Assembly (NCBI RefSeq): GCF_000423705.1
Contig: NZ_AUIM01000012.1
Coordinates: 124,001-188,000 of the forward strand
Direction: 5' to 3'
DNA: 64,000 nt
Source: Stappia stellulata DSM 5886
Lineage (GTDB): Bacteria; Pseudomonadota; Alphaproteobacteria; Rhizobiales; Stappiaceae
Shown: in pieces, positions 46,490 through 54,980 of the stretch
How the letters are laid out: each line of letters begins with the position of its first letter
Position numbering within the stretch: the first letter of the stretch is position 1
The notes under the pieces: generated by a model
The model's input: the letters and a program-made list of their open reading frames with translations, nothing else
The model's database searches: none
What the model was told of the DNA's origin: nothing
Program-made: the position numbers and the translations under genes

Positions 46490-47221
46490 CTAGATCAGGC
46501 TTGCCTCCATTTGCCGCGCCAGATCGAGCAGGTCGAAGGCGATGACGTCCCACGCATCGACAGGCGCGAGATCGGATGTCTGGCCCTTGCCGAACTCCTT
46601 CGGTCTGGAGAAGAAACCTGTCTTTAGGCCGGCTGCACGCCCTGCGTCGAGGTCGCGATTGTGGGCGGACACCAGCATGACGTCGCCGGGGTCCAGTCCG
46701 ATTGCCGCCGCGGAGCGTCTGTACATCCCGGGTGCCGATAGACGGCCAGGTGCCATTTCGGCCCCGAGGATCAGGTCCCACGGCAGTCCGGCGCTTTTGG
46801 CAAGCCAGGTCATCATCGAGATCGAGGCATGGGTGCAAGGGGCGATGACGTATTCGCGCCGGAGCGAGCGCAGACCCGGAACGCTGTCCGGCCAGGGGCG
46901 CAAGTGTTCCCAGCTTCGCTCGAGTGTCGCCTTTTCCTTGTCGCCCAGGCGATGCGTGAGTTCCGCCTTCTCCACGACCGCGGCCAGAGTCTGGCAGTGG
47001 ATGGCATCGAGACCCGCATAAGGCATGGAGGCATTTTGGTCCGCGACGGCGTCGATGAGGTGGGAGGCGATCTCTGCGCGCCAGGCGTCGGCGAGGTCAA
47101 AAGGCTTGATATCGGCACCGGATTTGGCGAACGCCCTGTCGAAGGCGTTCGCGATTCCGCTTCTCCAGTCCACCACCGTCCCGAAAACGTCGAAGAAAAT
47201 TGCTTTGACCACGGCATTCAC
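46490..47221 (-). CDS. HAD-superfamily protein, haloacid dehalogenase type II-like
   Basis: 243 residues with motif I FFDVFGTVVDWR (Asp11). Family members usually have SN in motif II and a lysine in KPxPxxY; here the equivalents read PCTHASISMM (about 128-137) and RLSAPGMYRR (160-169), so both are changed. The last motif VSAHNRDLDAGRAAGLKTGFF is kept. It may bind a substrate or have lost dehalogenase activity. The start is a GTG without a clear ribosome site; a GTG at 47212 is the alternative. Confidence 0.78.
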   Translation of the reverse strand: MNAVVKAIFFDVFGTVVDWRSGIANAFDRAFAKSGADIKPFDLADAWRAEIASHLIDAVADQNASMPYAGLDAIHCQTLAAVVEKAELTHRLGDKEKATLERSWEHLRPWPDSVPGLRSLRREYVIAPCTHASISMMTWLAKSAGLPWDLILGAEMAPGRLSAPGMYRRSAAAIGLDPGDVMLVSAHNRDLDAGRAAGLKTGFFSRPKEFGKGQTSDLAPVDAWDVIAFDLLDLARQMEASLI

Positions 47222-47714
47222 TCATATCGCATTATGGAAGGACTCTCGGTAGAATGCATGTCTGAGGTTGCTTGTTTCAATTAATCAACCTTTGGTGTAT
47301 TTTGCGAGTAAAATAATAGCATCACAAAATATGATTCGACACGATAAAGAACTGGAAATTTCTGTGAAACTATTGCGAGTGATGTTCATTTCCATTTAGT
47401 GTCAATTGATTTTGTTTTTTTCAAACGACAATCAAATCTTTTATCTTTCGGTTGTGGTTAACAAAAGTATGCAATTCTGACTTTGAGTTTTTTCTTCTGA
47501 GAAGCGTATAAGAGGATGCGGGTCCAAGCAAATACTGATTGTCGTCGCCGACGAAACCGGATGTCCGTCTTTTTGTTGGTTGTGGCTCGGGTCGTGTTTC
47601 GGCTGGAGATGATTTTTCTCTCTTCGTCCGTGCGATTGAAATGCCATGCCCGGCGTTCCGCAGGCGCAGGCCTTATGTGTTGGCGATATCCAATGCAGCC
47701 GGAGCCTGCTTTTC
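47222..47714. other. AT-rich intergenic region upstream of cysG
   Basis: About 490 bases between divergent genes. From about 47230 to 47520 the DNA is much richer in A and T than the genome average here, with T-runs near 47411 and 47488. No riboswitch, tRNA or gene is recognisable; it probably contains the cysG promoter and binding sites of a sulfur regulator. Confidence 0.55.
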
Positions 47715-49151
47715 ATGTTGCGTCAGTCCGATCGGAAACTTGATGTGTTCCCCGCCTTTCAAAAGGTCGCGGGCCGCCGTGTGGTCGTGGTTGGCGGCGG
47801 CGAGGAGGCCGCGGCCAAGCTCCGGCTTCTGTCTGAGACCTCCGCCGCGCTTGAGGTGATTTCGCCCGCCGTCGACCACGCTCTTGCTGCTGCCATCGAG
47901 AAGACCGGGGCGACCTGGCATCGCACGGCGTTTCGCCCTGCCTTGTTGACCGGCGCCGCCCTTGCCTTTGCGGCAAGCGGCGACGAGGGGGCGGATACGG
48001 CCGTGGTCAACGCCGCCCGTGTCTTCGGCATTCCGGCGAATGCGGTCGACCGCCCCGAGCTTTGCGACTTCTACGTCGGCGCCCTGGTGAACCGGGCGCC
48101 GGTCGCCATCGCCATCACCTCGACGGGCGTCGGGCCGGTGCTTGCGCGCCACATCCGCGCGCGCATCGAGGCCATGCTGCCCGGCACGACCGGCGATCTG
48201 GCGCGCCTCGCCGAAAGCTTCCGCGACACCGTTGCCCGCGTGATCGAGGCCGGCCCGGCGCGCCGCCGCTTCTGGGCACGGTTCTTTTCCGGAAGCGTTG
48301 CCGCAAACCTTCAGGCCGGCCGCCCGGACGTGGCGCGCTCCGAGGCGCAGCGTCTCCTGAACACCCGCAATGACGAGCCGGGCTTCGTCTGGCTCGTCGG
48401 CGCCGGTCCCGGCGCGGAAGATCTGCTCACCCTGCGTGCCCAGCGCCTGCTCCAGGAAGCCGACGTGATCGTGCATGACGCGCTTGTCCCCGATGCGGTT
48501 GTGGCCATGGGGCGGCGCGATGCCGAGCGCATTGCGGTCGGCAAGCGCAAGGGCGCGCATTCCGTGCCGCAGGACGAGATTAACGCAATTCTGGTGCGCG
48601 AGGCCTCCGCCGGGCGCCGGGTCGTGCGTTTGAAGAGCGGCGACCCGCTGGTGTTCGGCCGGGCCGGCGAGGAGCTGGCCGCACTCCACGCGGCGGGCAT
48701 CGGCTGCGATATCGTTCCGGGCGTTACGGCGGCCCTTGCGGCCGCCGCGAGCGCACGCATTCCGCTGACCCTGCGCGGCGTCGCCTCGCAACTTGTCTTC
48801 GCGACCGGACATGACAAGGACGGCGACACGCTCCCCGCCTGGGCGGACCTTGCGCTGAACGGAGCCACGGTCGCTGTCTACATGGGGCGCACCGTGGCGG
48901 CGCGGGTCGCGGCACGACTGATCAAAGCCGGTCTGCCTGCGAAAACGCCGGTCGCCGTGATCGAGAACGCCGCGCAGCGCGACGAGCGTCTGCTGTCCGG
49001 ATCGCTCGGCGACCTTGGAACGGTCGCGACGCGCGATGACATCGACGGGCCGGTGCTGATCGTGGTCGGCGCGGTCGTCGGCCATGCGGATCTCGCCGCC
49101 AGCCAGCCGTTCCGTCCGGCCGAGGCGCTGCGCGCCATCGCGGCCGCGTGA
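47715..49151 (+). CDS. cysG: Siroheme synthase (multifunctional CysG)
   Basis: 478 residues with two parts: an N-terminal dehydrogenase/ferrochelatase (VVVVGGGEEAAAKLRLL, residues 22-38) and a C-terminal uroporphyrinogen-III C-methyltransferase (VGAGPGAEDLLTLRAQRLL, then GDPLVFGRAGEE). It makes the siroheme cofactor of sulfite reductase, encoded two genes on. ATG at 47715 has GGAG 10 bases upstream; an earlier start at 47646 is open but poor. Confidence 0.94.
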   Translation: MLRQSDRKLDVFPAFQKVAGRRVVVVGGGEEAAAKLRLLSETSAALEVISPAVDHALAAAIEKTGATWHRTAFRPALLTGAALAFAASGDEGADTAVVNAARVFGIPANAVDRPELCDFYVGALVNRAPVAIAITSTGVGPVLARHIRARIEAMLPGTTGDLARLAESFRDTVARVIEAGPARRRFWARFFSGSVAANLQAGRPDVARSEAQRLLNTRNDEPGFVWLVGAGPGAEDLLTLRAQRLLQEADVIVHDALVPDAVVAMGRRDAERIAVGKRKGAHSVPQDEINAILVREASAGRRVVRLKSGDPLVFGRAGEELAALHAAGIGCDIVPGVTAALAAAASARIPLTLRGVASQLVFATGHDKDGDTLPAWADLALNGATVAVYMGRTVAARVAARLIKAGLPAKTPVAVIENAAQRDERLLSGSLGDLGTVATRDDIDGPVLIVVGAVVGHADLAASQPFRPAEALRAIAAA

Positions 49152-49178
49152 CGAAATCTCTTTGAAAGGATCTCTCAC

Positions 49179-49484
49179 ATGAAGGCACTCACCGCAAACC
49201 GGCTGATCGACGGCGAGGTCGTCTGGCTCGGCCGGTCCGGCCAATGGGTCGAGATGTTGCATTCGGCGTGGGGTCTGGAAACCCCGGAAGCGGAAGCCGA
49301 AGCGATGGCCATCGGCGCGCAGGCCGTGACCGAGCGGCTTCTGGTCGACCCTTATCTCATCGATCTGCGGCGCACCGAAGATGGCATCGAGGCGGTGCGC
49401 TTCCGCGAGCGGATCCGCGCGAAGGGGCCGACAACCCGCCCCGATCTCGGCAAGCAGGCACGGCGCGAAACCTCGGCCGCATGA
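49179..49484 (+). CDS. DUF2849 domain protein
   Basis: 101 residues with the opening ANRLIDGEVVWL and a central VTERLLVDPYLIDLRRTEDG, characteristic of the small DUF2849 family found beside sulfite reductase genes in alphaproteobacteria. No known fold or catalytic motif. It lies between cysG and cysI with short gaps and follows TTTGAAAGGATC. Its conserved position suggests assisting siroheme insertion or electron transfer, but that is only inference. Confidence 0.85.
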   Translation: MKALTANRLIDGEVVWLGRSGQWVEMLHSAWGLETPEAEAEAMAIGAQAVTERLLVDPYLIDLRRTEDGIEAVRFRERIRAKGPTTRPDLGKQARRETSAA

Positions 49485-49523
49485 CGGCATTGGACGACGC
49501 AGCGCGCCTTCAGGAGACATGAC

Positions 49524-51179
49524 ATGTACCGCTACGACGAATTCGACACCGACTTCGTGTCGGCCCGGGTGGAACAGTTCACCGATCAGGTACGCCGCCG
49601 CCTTGCCGGCGATCTGGACGAGGACCAGTTCAAGCCGCTGCGGCTGATGAACGGCGTCTACCTGCAGCTGCACGCCTACATGCTGCGGGTGGCGATCCCC
49701 TATGGCACGTTGAACGGCGCGCAGATGCGCAAGCTCGCCTATGTCGCGCGCACCTATGATCGCGGCTACGGGCACTTCACGACGCGTCAGAACATCCAGT
49801 TCAACTGGCCGCGGCTGAAGGACATTCCGGCCATTCTGGAAGAGCTGGCCAAGGTCGAGATGCATGCGATCCAGACGTCGGGCAACTGCATTCGCAACGT
49901 GACCGCAGATCATTTCTCGGGGGCCGCCGCCGACGAGATCCTCGATCCGCGCCCCTATGCGGAAATCCTGCGGCAGTGGTCCTCGCTGCACCCGGAGTTT
50001 TCCTTCCTGCCGCGCAAGTTCAAGATCGCCGTGACCGGCGCGCCGCACGACCGCGCCGCCGTGCAGGTGCACGACATCGGCCTGCAGGCCAAGCGCGATG
50101 CAAACGGCAATGTCGGCTTTGCCGTCTTTGTGGGCGGCGGGCTGGGACGCACGCCGATGATCGCACGCAAGGTGCGCGATTTCCTGCCCGAAGAGGAGCT
50201 GCTGGCCTATTGCGAGGCGATCCTGCGCGTCTACAATCGTTACGGTCGGCGCGACAACAAGTACAAGGCGCGCATCAAGATCCTCGTCCACGAGACGGGC
50301 GTGGAGACGCTGAAGGCCGATATCGAGCACGCGTTCGAGGAAATCCGCCACGGCGTGCTGCGGCTTCCCCAGGACGAGATCGACCGCATCACCGATTACT
50401 TCGCAGCCCCCGCCTTCGCCGCGGGCGCGGACGCAGACGCCCTCGACCGGGCGACCGCCGCCGATCCGGCGCTTGCCGCCTTTGTCGAGCGCAACCTCCA
50501 ACCTCACAAGGCGCCCGGTTACGCAAGCGTCACCATCTCGCTGAAGCCCATCGGCAAGGCGCCGGGCGATGCAACCGCCGACCAGATGGACGCAGTGGCG
50601 GCGCTTGCCGAACGCTACGGTCACGACGAGATCCGCGTCAGCCACGAGCAGAACCTGGTGTTGCCGCATGTGCGCAAGGCGGATGTTCCGGCCGTTTTCG
50701 AGGGGCTGAAGGACACCGGTCTGGCGGAGGCCAATGCCGGCCTCGTCACCGACATCATCGCTTGTCCCGGCATGGACTTCTGCGCGCTCGCCACCGCGCG
50801 GTCGATCCCGGTCGCCCAGCGCATCTCCGAACGTTTCGGGACGCCGGATCGCCAGCGCGACATCGGCGACCTCAAGATCAAGATCTCCGGCTGCATCAAC
50901 GCCTGCGGTCATCACCACGTCGGCCATATCGGCATCCTCGGCGTGGAGAAGAAGGGCGAGGAATACTACCAGATCACGCTCGGCGGCTCGGGCGACGAGA
51001 ACAGCGCGATTGGCGAGATCATCGGCCGGGGCTTTTCCTACGAGGAAGTCGTCGACGCCGTCGAGACGCTGGTCGACACTTACATCGGTCTGCGCGACGC
51101 ACCGGATGAGGATTTCCTGGCCGCCTATCGCAGGGTGGGCGACGCCCCGTTCAAGGAGGCGCTCTATGGGACGGCATGA
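49524..51179 (+). CDS. cysI: Sulfite reductase (ferredoxin-type, siroheme)
   Basis: 551 residues, a nitrite/sulfite reductase with the two siroheme/[4Fe-4S] modules. Cysteines 414 and 420 (ACPGMDFC) and 457 and 461 (GCINACGHHH) ligate the cluster. RTYDRGYGHFTTRQNIQFNW and QTSGNCIRNV are substrate-pocket motifs. It reduces sulfite to sulfide. A cysJ flavoprotein is absent in the cluster, so electrons probably come from ferredoxin; a ferredoxin reductase gene lies downstream. Confidence 0.92.
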   Translation: MYRYDEFDTDFVSARVEQFTDQVRRRLAGDLDEDQFKPLRLMNGVYLQLHAYMLRVAIPYGTLNGAQMRKLAYVARTYDRGYGHFTTRQNIQFNWPRLKDIPAILEELAKVEMHAIQTSGNCIRNVTADHFSGAAADEILDPRPYAEILRQWSSLHPEFSFLPRKFKIAVTGAPHDRAAVQVHDIGLQAKRDANGNVGFAVFVGGGLGRTPMIARKVRDFLPEEELLAYCEAILRVYNRYGRRDNKYKARIKILVHETGVETLKADIEHAFEEIRHGVLRLPQDEIDRITDYFAAPAFAAGADADALDRATAADPALAAFVERNLQPHKAPGYASVTISLKPIGKAPGDATADQMDAVAALAERYGHDEIRVSHEQNLVLPHVRKADVPAVFEGLKDTGLAEANAGLVTDIIACPGMDFCALATARSIPVAQRISERFGTPDRQRDIGDLKIKISGCINACGHHHVGHIGILGVEKKGEEYYQITLGGSGDENSAIGEIIGRGFSYEEVVDAVETLVDTYIGLRDAPDEDFLAAYRRVGDAPFKEALYGTA

Positions 51180-51912
51180 GGCCCTTGCGGCAATCGACGA
51201 CCCGGGCGATCTCGCGGCAAGGCTCGCTGCCCGCTTCGACGGCGCGCCGGCGGAAGAGGTGATCGCAGCGGCACGGGAGCACTTTGCAAGCGGGCTTGCG
51301 CTGGTTTCTTCCTTCGGCGCGGAATCGGCGGTGCTCTTGCATCTCGCCGCCCGCGTCGACGCGAGCCTGCCGGTGCTCTTCATCGACACCGGCAAGCTTT
51401 TCCCGGCAACGCTGCGCTACCGGGACGCGCTGGTCGAGCGCTTCGGCCTCAAGGATGTGCGCGTTCTGAGACCCTCAGTGGAGGATCTTCAGGCGGAAGA
51501 CCCGACCGGGGCGCTGTGGATGCGCGACACGGATGCCTGTTGCACCATCCGCAAGGTGCGTCCGCTGGCACGCGCCCTCGCGGGCCTCGATGCCTGGGTC
51601 TCCGGACGCAAGCGGTTCCAGGCCAGCTCGCGCTCCAATATTCCGTTGTTCGAGGCCGACGGTCCGCGCGTGAAGGTCAATCCGCTCGCCGACTGGGACC
51701 CCGGGGATCTGCGCGCCCATATGCAGACGCACGATCTGCCGCCGCATCCGCTTGTCGCGGAAGGCTATCCCTCCATCGGCTGCATGCCCTGCACCAGTCC
51801 GGTGGCTGAGGGCGAAGACCCGCGCGCCGGGCGTTGGCGCGGCGGCGAGAAGACGGAATGCGGGATTCATTTTCCGCTTCCGCTGGAAAACGAGAACGGA
51901 GCGGGGATCTGA
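51166..51912 (+). CDS. cysH: Adenylylsulfate (APS) reductase
   Basis: 248 residues. The [4Fe-4S]-binding pairs Cys125-Cys126 (DACCTIRK) and Cys206/Cys209 (GCMPC) mark the APS-reducing form instead of the PAPS form, and ECGIH (Cys232) is the catalytic C-terminal motif. SSFGAESAVLLH is the nucleotide-binding loop. It reduces APS to sulfite. The start at 51166 with CAAGGAGG overlaps cysI by 14 bases, so the two are probably coupled. Confidence 0.94.
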   Translation: MGRHEALAAIDDPGDLAARLAARFDGAPAEEVIAAAREHFASGLALVSSFGAESAVLLHLAARVDASLPVLFIDTGKLFPATLRYRDALVERFGLKDVRVLRPSVEDLQAEDPTGALWMRDTDACCTIRKVRPLARALAGLDAWVSGRKRFQASSRSNIPLFEADGPRVKVNPLADWDPGDLRAHMQTHDLPPHPLVAEGYPSIGCMPCTSPVAEGEDPRAGRWRGGEKTECGIHFPLPLENENGAGI

Positions 51913-51914
51913 CC

Positions 51915-52436
51915 ATGGCGGCACAGCTTTTCAGGGACGGCGCCTTTGTCGCCGACGACTGGCATCACCTGGGTGAAGACGATCCGCTGCCGGACAGCGG
52001 CGCCGTGATCCTGCCGCTCGGGCGCTATCTGGAGGTCGTTGCGACGGCGCCGGCGTCTCTCGGGCTCGCGGTGCTGCTGCGCGCAGGCGACGAGCCGGAC
52101 GCGCTTCAGCCGCATCTTTCGCAGCTTGGGCTGATCGCCGTCGATTTCGCCAAATTCTCCGACGGCCGCGGCTATTCGATCGCGCGGCTGCTGCGCCAGC
52201 GCCATGGCTTCGACGGCGAGCTGCGGGCGGTGGGCGACGTGCTGCTCGACCAGATCCCTTTGATGCGCCGCTGCGGGTTTACCGCCTTCGAGATCGTGCA
52301 CGCGCCAACGCGTCGCGCCCTGGAGGCTGGTCACGATGTCGAGGTGCCGTTATATCTTCAACCTGCGGAGCGGGCCGGCGAGCGTCCGGCGGGCGCGCGC
52401 GCTTGGGCGAGGCGCCCGGCGGCGTCTCGGATTTGA
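51915..52436 (+). CDS. DUF934 domain protein
   Basis: 173 residues. The core VDFAKFSDGRGYSIARLLRQRHGFDGELRAVGDVLLDQIPLMRRCGF is typical of DUF934. Homologues regularly sit behind cysH in proteobacteria and are thought to help sulfate reduction, but their biochemistry is unproven. ATG at 51915 lies 2 bases after the cysH stop. The C-terminal 25 residues are arginine/alanine-rich. Confidence 0.87.
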   Translation: MAAQLFRDGAFVADDWHHLGEDDPLPDSGAVILPLGRYLEVVATAPASLGLAVLLRAGDEPDALQPHLSQLGLIAVDFAKFSDGRGYSIARLLRQRHGFDGELRAVGDVLLDQIPLMRRCGFTAFEIVHAPTRRALEAGHDVEVPLYLQPAERAGERPAGARAWARRPAASRI

Positions 52437-52538
52437 AACGCTCCATCGCTGTGTATCCGGCACGCCGGTCGCGATGCACACTTTGACCGGGCGGGCGTGT
52501 CAGGCCTGTCGTGAATTGCGGATGTAAGGATGCATGGC

Positions 52539-53351
52539 ATGAATGTGGTCGATCTTTCCGGTACCGCGGCGGATGTCGTTCCCGCCGGCGCAACGGCCGA
52601 GACCGTGACCGAGGTCCAGCATTACACCGACGACCTGTTCCGCTTTCGCATGACGCGGCCGGCGAGCTTCCGCTTTCGCTCGGGCGAATTCGTCATGATC
52701 GGGCTGATGGTCGGCGAAAAGCCGATCTATCGCGCCTATTCCATCGCCTCGCCTTCCTGGGACGAGGAACTCGAGTTCTTCTCCATCAAGGTGCCGGACG
52801 GTCCGCTGACCGAACATCTCGCCAAGATCAGCGTCGGCGACAAGGTGCTCATGAAGAAGAAGCCGACGGGAACGCTCGTCAACGATGCGCTGATCACCGG
52901 CAAACGGCTTTACATGTTCTCCACCGGAACGGGCTTTGCGCCTTTCGCAAGCCTCATTCGCGATCCGGAGACCTACGACAAGTTCGACGAGGTCATCGTC
53001 ACCCATTCCTGCCGCTTCAAGGCGGAGCTTGCCTATTCCATCGACACGGTGGCGGCGGCCAAGGAAGATCCGCTGATCGGCGAGCTCGCCGCCGAGCGCC
53101 TGCGGCTCTTCACCTCCACCACGCGCGAGCCGTCTGATCGCATGGGGCGCATCACCACGCTGATTGAGAGTGGTGAATTGTTCGAGGCGCTTGGGCTTCC
53201 CCCGCTCGACCCCGAAACCGATCGGGGCATGATCTGCGGCTCCATGGCCATGCTCAAGGACACCAAGGCGTTGCTGGAAGCGCGTGGCCTCACCGAGGGC
53301 GCCAACAACAAGCCCGCCGAATTCGTCATCGAGCGCGCCTTCGTCGGTTGA
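52539..53351 (+). CDS. fpr: Ferredoxin-NADP reductase
   Basis: 270 residues from the ATG at 52539, which has AAGGA 8 bases upstream; another ATG at 52530 has none. FAD-binding RAYSIASPSWDE is at 65-76, NADP-binding FSTGTGFAPFASLI and the C-terminal FVIERAFVG end as in bacterial FprA. It passes electrons between NADPH and ferredoxin; next to the ferredoxin-type sulfite reductase it is the likely electron source. It follows the DUF934 gene by about 100 bases. Confidence 0.92.
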   Translation: MNVVDLSGTAADVVPAGATAETVTEVQHYTDDLFRFRMTRPASFRFRSGEFVMIGLMVGEKPIYRAYSIASPSWDEELEFFSIKVPDGPLTEHLAKISVGDKVLMKKKPTGTLVNDALITGKRLYMFSTGTGFAPFASLIRDPETYDKFDEVIVTHSCRFKAELAYSIDTVAAAKEDPLIGELAAERLRLFTSTTREPSDRMGRITTLIESGELFEALGLPPLDPETDRGMICGSMAMLKDTKALLEARGLTEGANNKPAEFVIERAFVG

Positions 53352-53887
53352 ACGCTCGTGAGGGGCGCGCCGACGGGTTGCGCGTGAACGACAGGAAAAC
53401 GTCGAAAGACGAGGCGCGCGTGCGCATGCAGGACGCGCGCGCCCCGTGCGACGGCTTTCCCGGCCACCGCGGGGGGAGAGGTGGAGCAACGCTGCGCCGA
53501 CCGCATCACCCCCCGAATGTCGCGCGACCAACAGGCATGTGATGATGGGGGTGCCAAGCTCCCTTTCGATCCGGCGCGACCGGTCGTGCTTGCGGCTTGC
53601 CAACTGCGCATGCCGGTACCGGCGTGCGGCGGTCACTCTGCTTGTTCCCGGCTCACGGCCCCGGCGCGCTTGCGCATGAGGGCGGGCGTTCGCGGTGCTG
53701 GAACTTCCGCTGATCCGGACTGTTTTCGAAACGAAGGACGCAAGCGGTCGGGACGCCGAGACCGTTGCGCTCATTCAGGTTCGGCTGTTGCGCCGTCCCG
53801 GGCTTTTTGCGTAACCTTGACGTAACGTGCCGGTGCGGCCTTTCGGCCGCCTCCCGGCGATTTCTCCGCAAATCCGAGGATTTTTCC
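53352..53887. other. Intergenic region between fpr and the MDR reductase
   Basis: About 535 bases, GC-rich for most of its length. I examined open frames on both strands; all are short with no family resemblance. No terminator or RNA element is evident. Its last part includes the MDR leader with GAGGA upstream of the start. Confidence 0.45.
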
Positions 53888-54892
53888 ATGTCGATGAACC
53901 GTACCGTGCGTCTGGTCAAACGCCCTGCACCGGGCCTTGTCAGTCCGGATTGTTTCGAGGTCCGGGACGAGCCGATTACCGAGCCGGGCGAGGGAGAGTT
54001 TCGCCTGCGTGCCGAATATGTTTCGCTCGACCCGGCCATGCGCGGCTGGGTGAACGAAGGCAAGTCCTACGTGCCGCCGGTCGCGCTCGGCGATGTCATG
54101 CGCGCCTTTTCCGCCGGCACTGTGGAGGCCTCCAATCATCCCGAGTTTCGCGTCGGCGACAAGGTTGTCGGTCTCTTCGGCGTGCAGACGCACGCGATCT
54201 CCGACGGGCGCGGCGTGCAGCGTGTCGACACGGATATCGCGCCGCTGCAAAGCTGGATCGGCGGTCTCGGCATGCCGGGGCTGACGGCCTACTTCGGGCT
54301 GTTGCGCGTCGGCGAGGCCAAGGCTGGCGACACGGTGGTGGTCTCGGCCGCGTCGGGTGCGGTCGGCTCGCTCGTCGGCCAGATCGCCAAGCTCAAGGGC
54401 TGCCGCGCGGTCGGTATCGCGGGTGGCCCGGAAAAATGCCGGGCGCTGATCGAGGTCGACGGATTCGATGCGGCGGTCGATTACAAGGCGGGCGATCTTG
54501 GCGCGCAGCTCGACAAGGCTTGCCCGGACGGCATCGACGTCGATTTCGAAAACGTCGGCGGCGAGATCCTCGACGCCATCCTGCCGCGCATGAATGTCTT
54601 CGGACGCATTGCGGTCTGCGGGCTGATCTCGGCCTACACGGCGACCTCGGTGCCGCCGGGACCGGAAAACCTGCGCTATGTGCTCACCCAGCGCCTCAAG
54701 ATGCAGGGTCTCATCGTCTTCGACTTCGCGCGCGACAATGCGGTCGCGCTTGCCGACCTCGGTGCCTGGGTGAAGGAGGGCAAGCTGAAGCTGCGTGAGG
54801 ATGTGCGCGAGGGCGGGGTCGACGCCTTTGCCGAGACGCTCAACCTGCTTTACACCGGCGGAAACTTCGGAAAGCTCAGCCTGAAGGTCTGA
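53888..54892 (+). CDS. NADP-dependent MDR oxidoreductase (CurA-like)
   Basis: 334 residues, medium-chain reductase without zinc ligands. The NADP-binding loop is SAASGAVGSLVGQIAKLKG, the family signature YVSLDPAMRGWVNEGKSYVPPV, and VDFENVGGEILDAILPRMNVFGRIAVCGLIS. It reduces the double bond of enones such as curcumin or alkenals. ATG at 53888 with CCGAGGAT upstream; a second ATG is at 53894. No operon partners. Confidence 0.88.
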   Translation: MSMNRTVRLVKRPAPGLVSPDCFEVRDEPITEPGEGEFRLRAEYVSLDPAMRGWVNEGKSYVPPVALGDVMRAFSAGTVEASNHPEFRVGDKVVGLFGVQTHAISDGRGVQRVDTDIAPLQSWIGGLGMPGLTAYFGLLRVGEAKAGDTVVVSAASGAVGSLVGQIAKLKGCRAVGIAGGPEKCRALIEVDGFDAAVDYKAGDLGAQLDKACPDGIDVDFENVGGEILDAILPRMNVFGRIAVCGLISAYTATSVPPGPENLRYVLTQRLKMQGLIVFDFARDNAVALADLGAWVKEGKLKLREDVREGGVDAFAETLNLLYTGGNFGKLSLKV

Positions 54893-54980
54893 CAGGACCG
54901 GCAACCTGGCATCTCGCCATTCTCCTGACACGATGTCGCCGCCATCATTGGGTTGCGGGCAAGCGGTTGGGAGGTTGGCG

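Noticed and set aside
47222-47714. SAM or other riboswitch before cysG
   Set aside because: I could not find the conserved core of a SAM-II type or other known riboswitch in the AT-rich leader.
47673-51395. Very long open frame on the minus strand opposite cysG-cysI-cysH
   Set aside because: It mirrors codon bias of the real genes on the other strand, which have clear motifs; the antisense product has no recognisable family.
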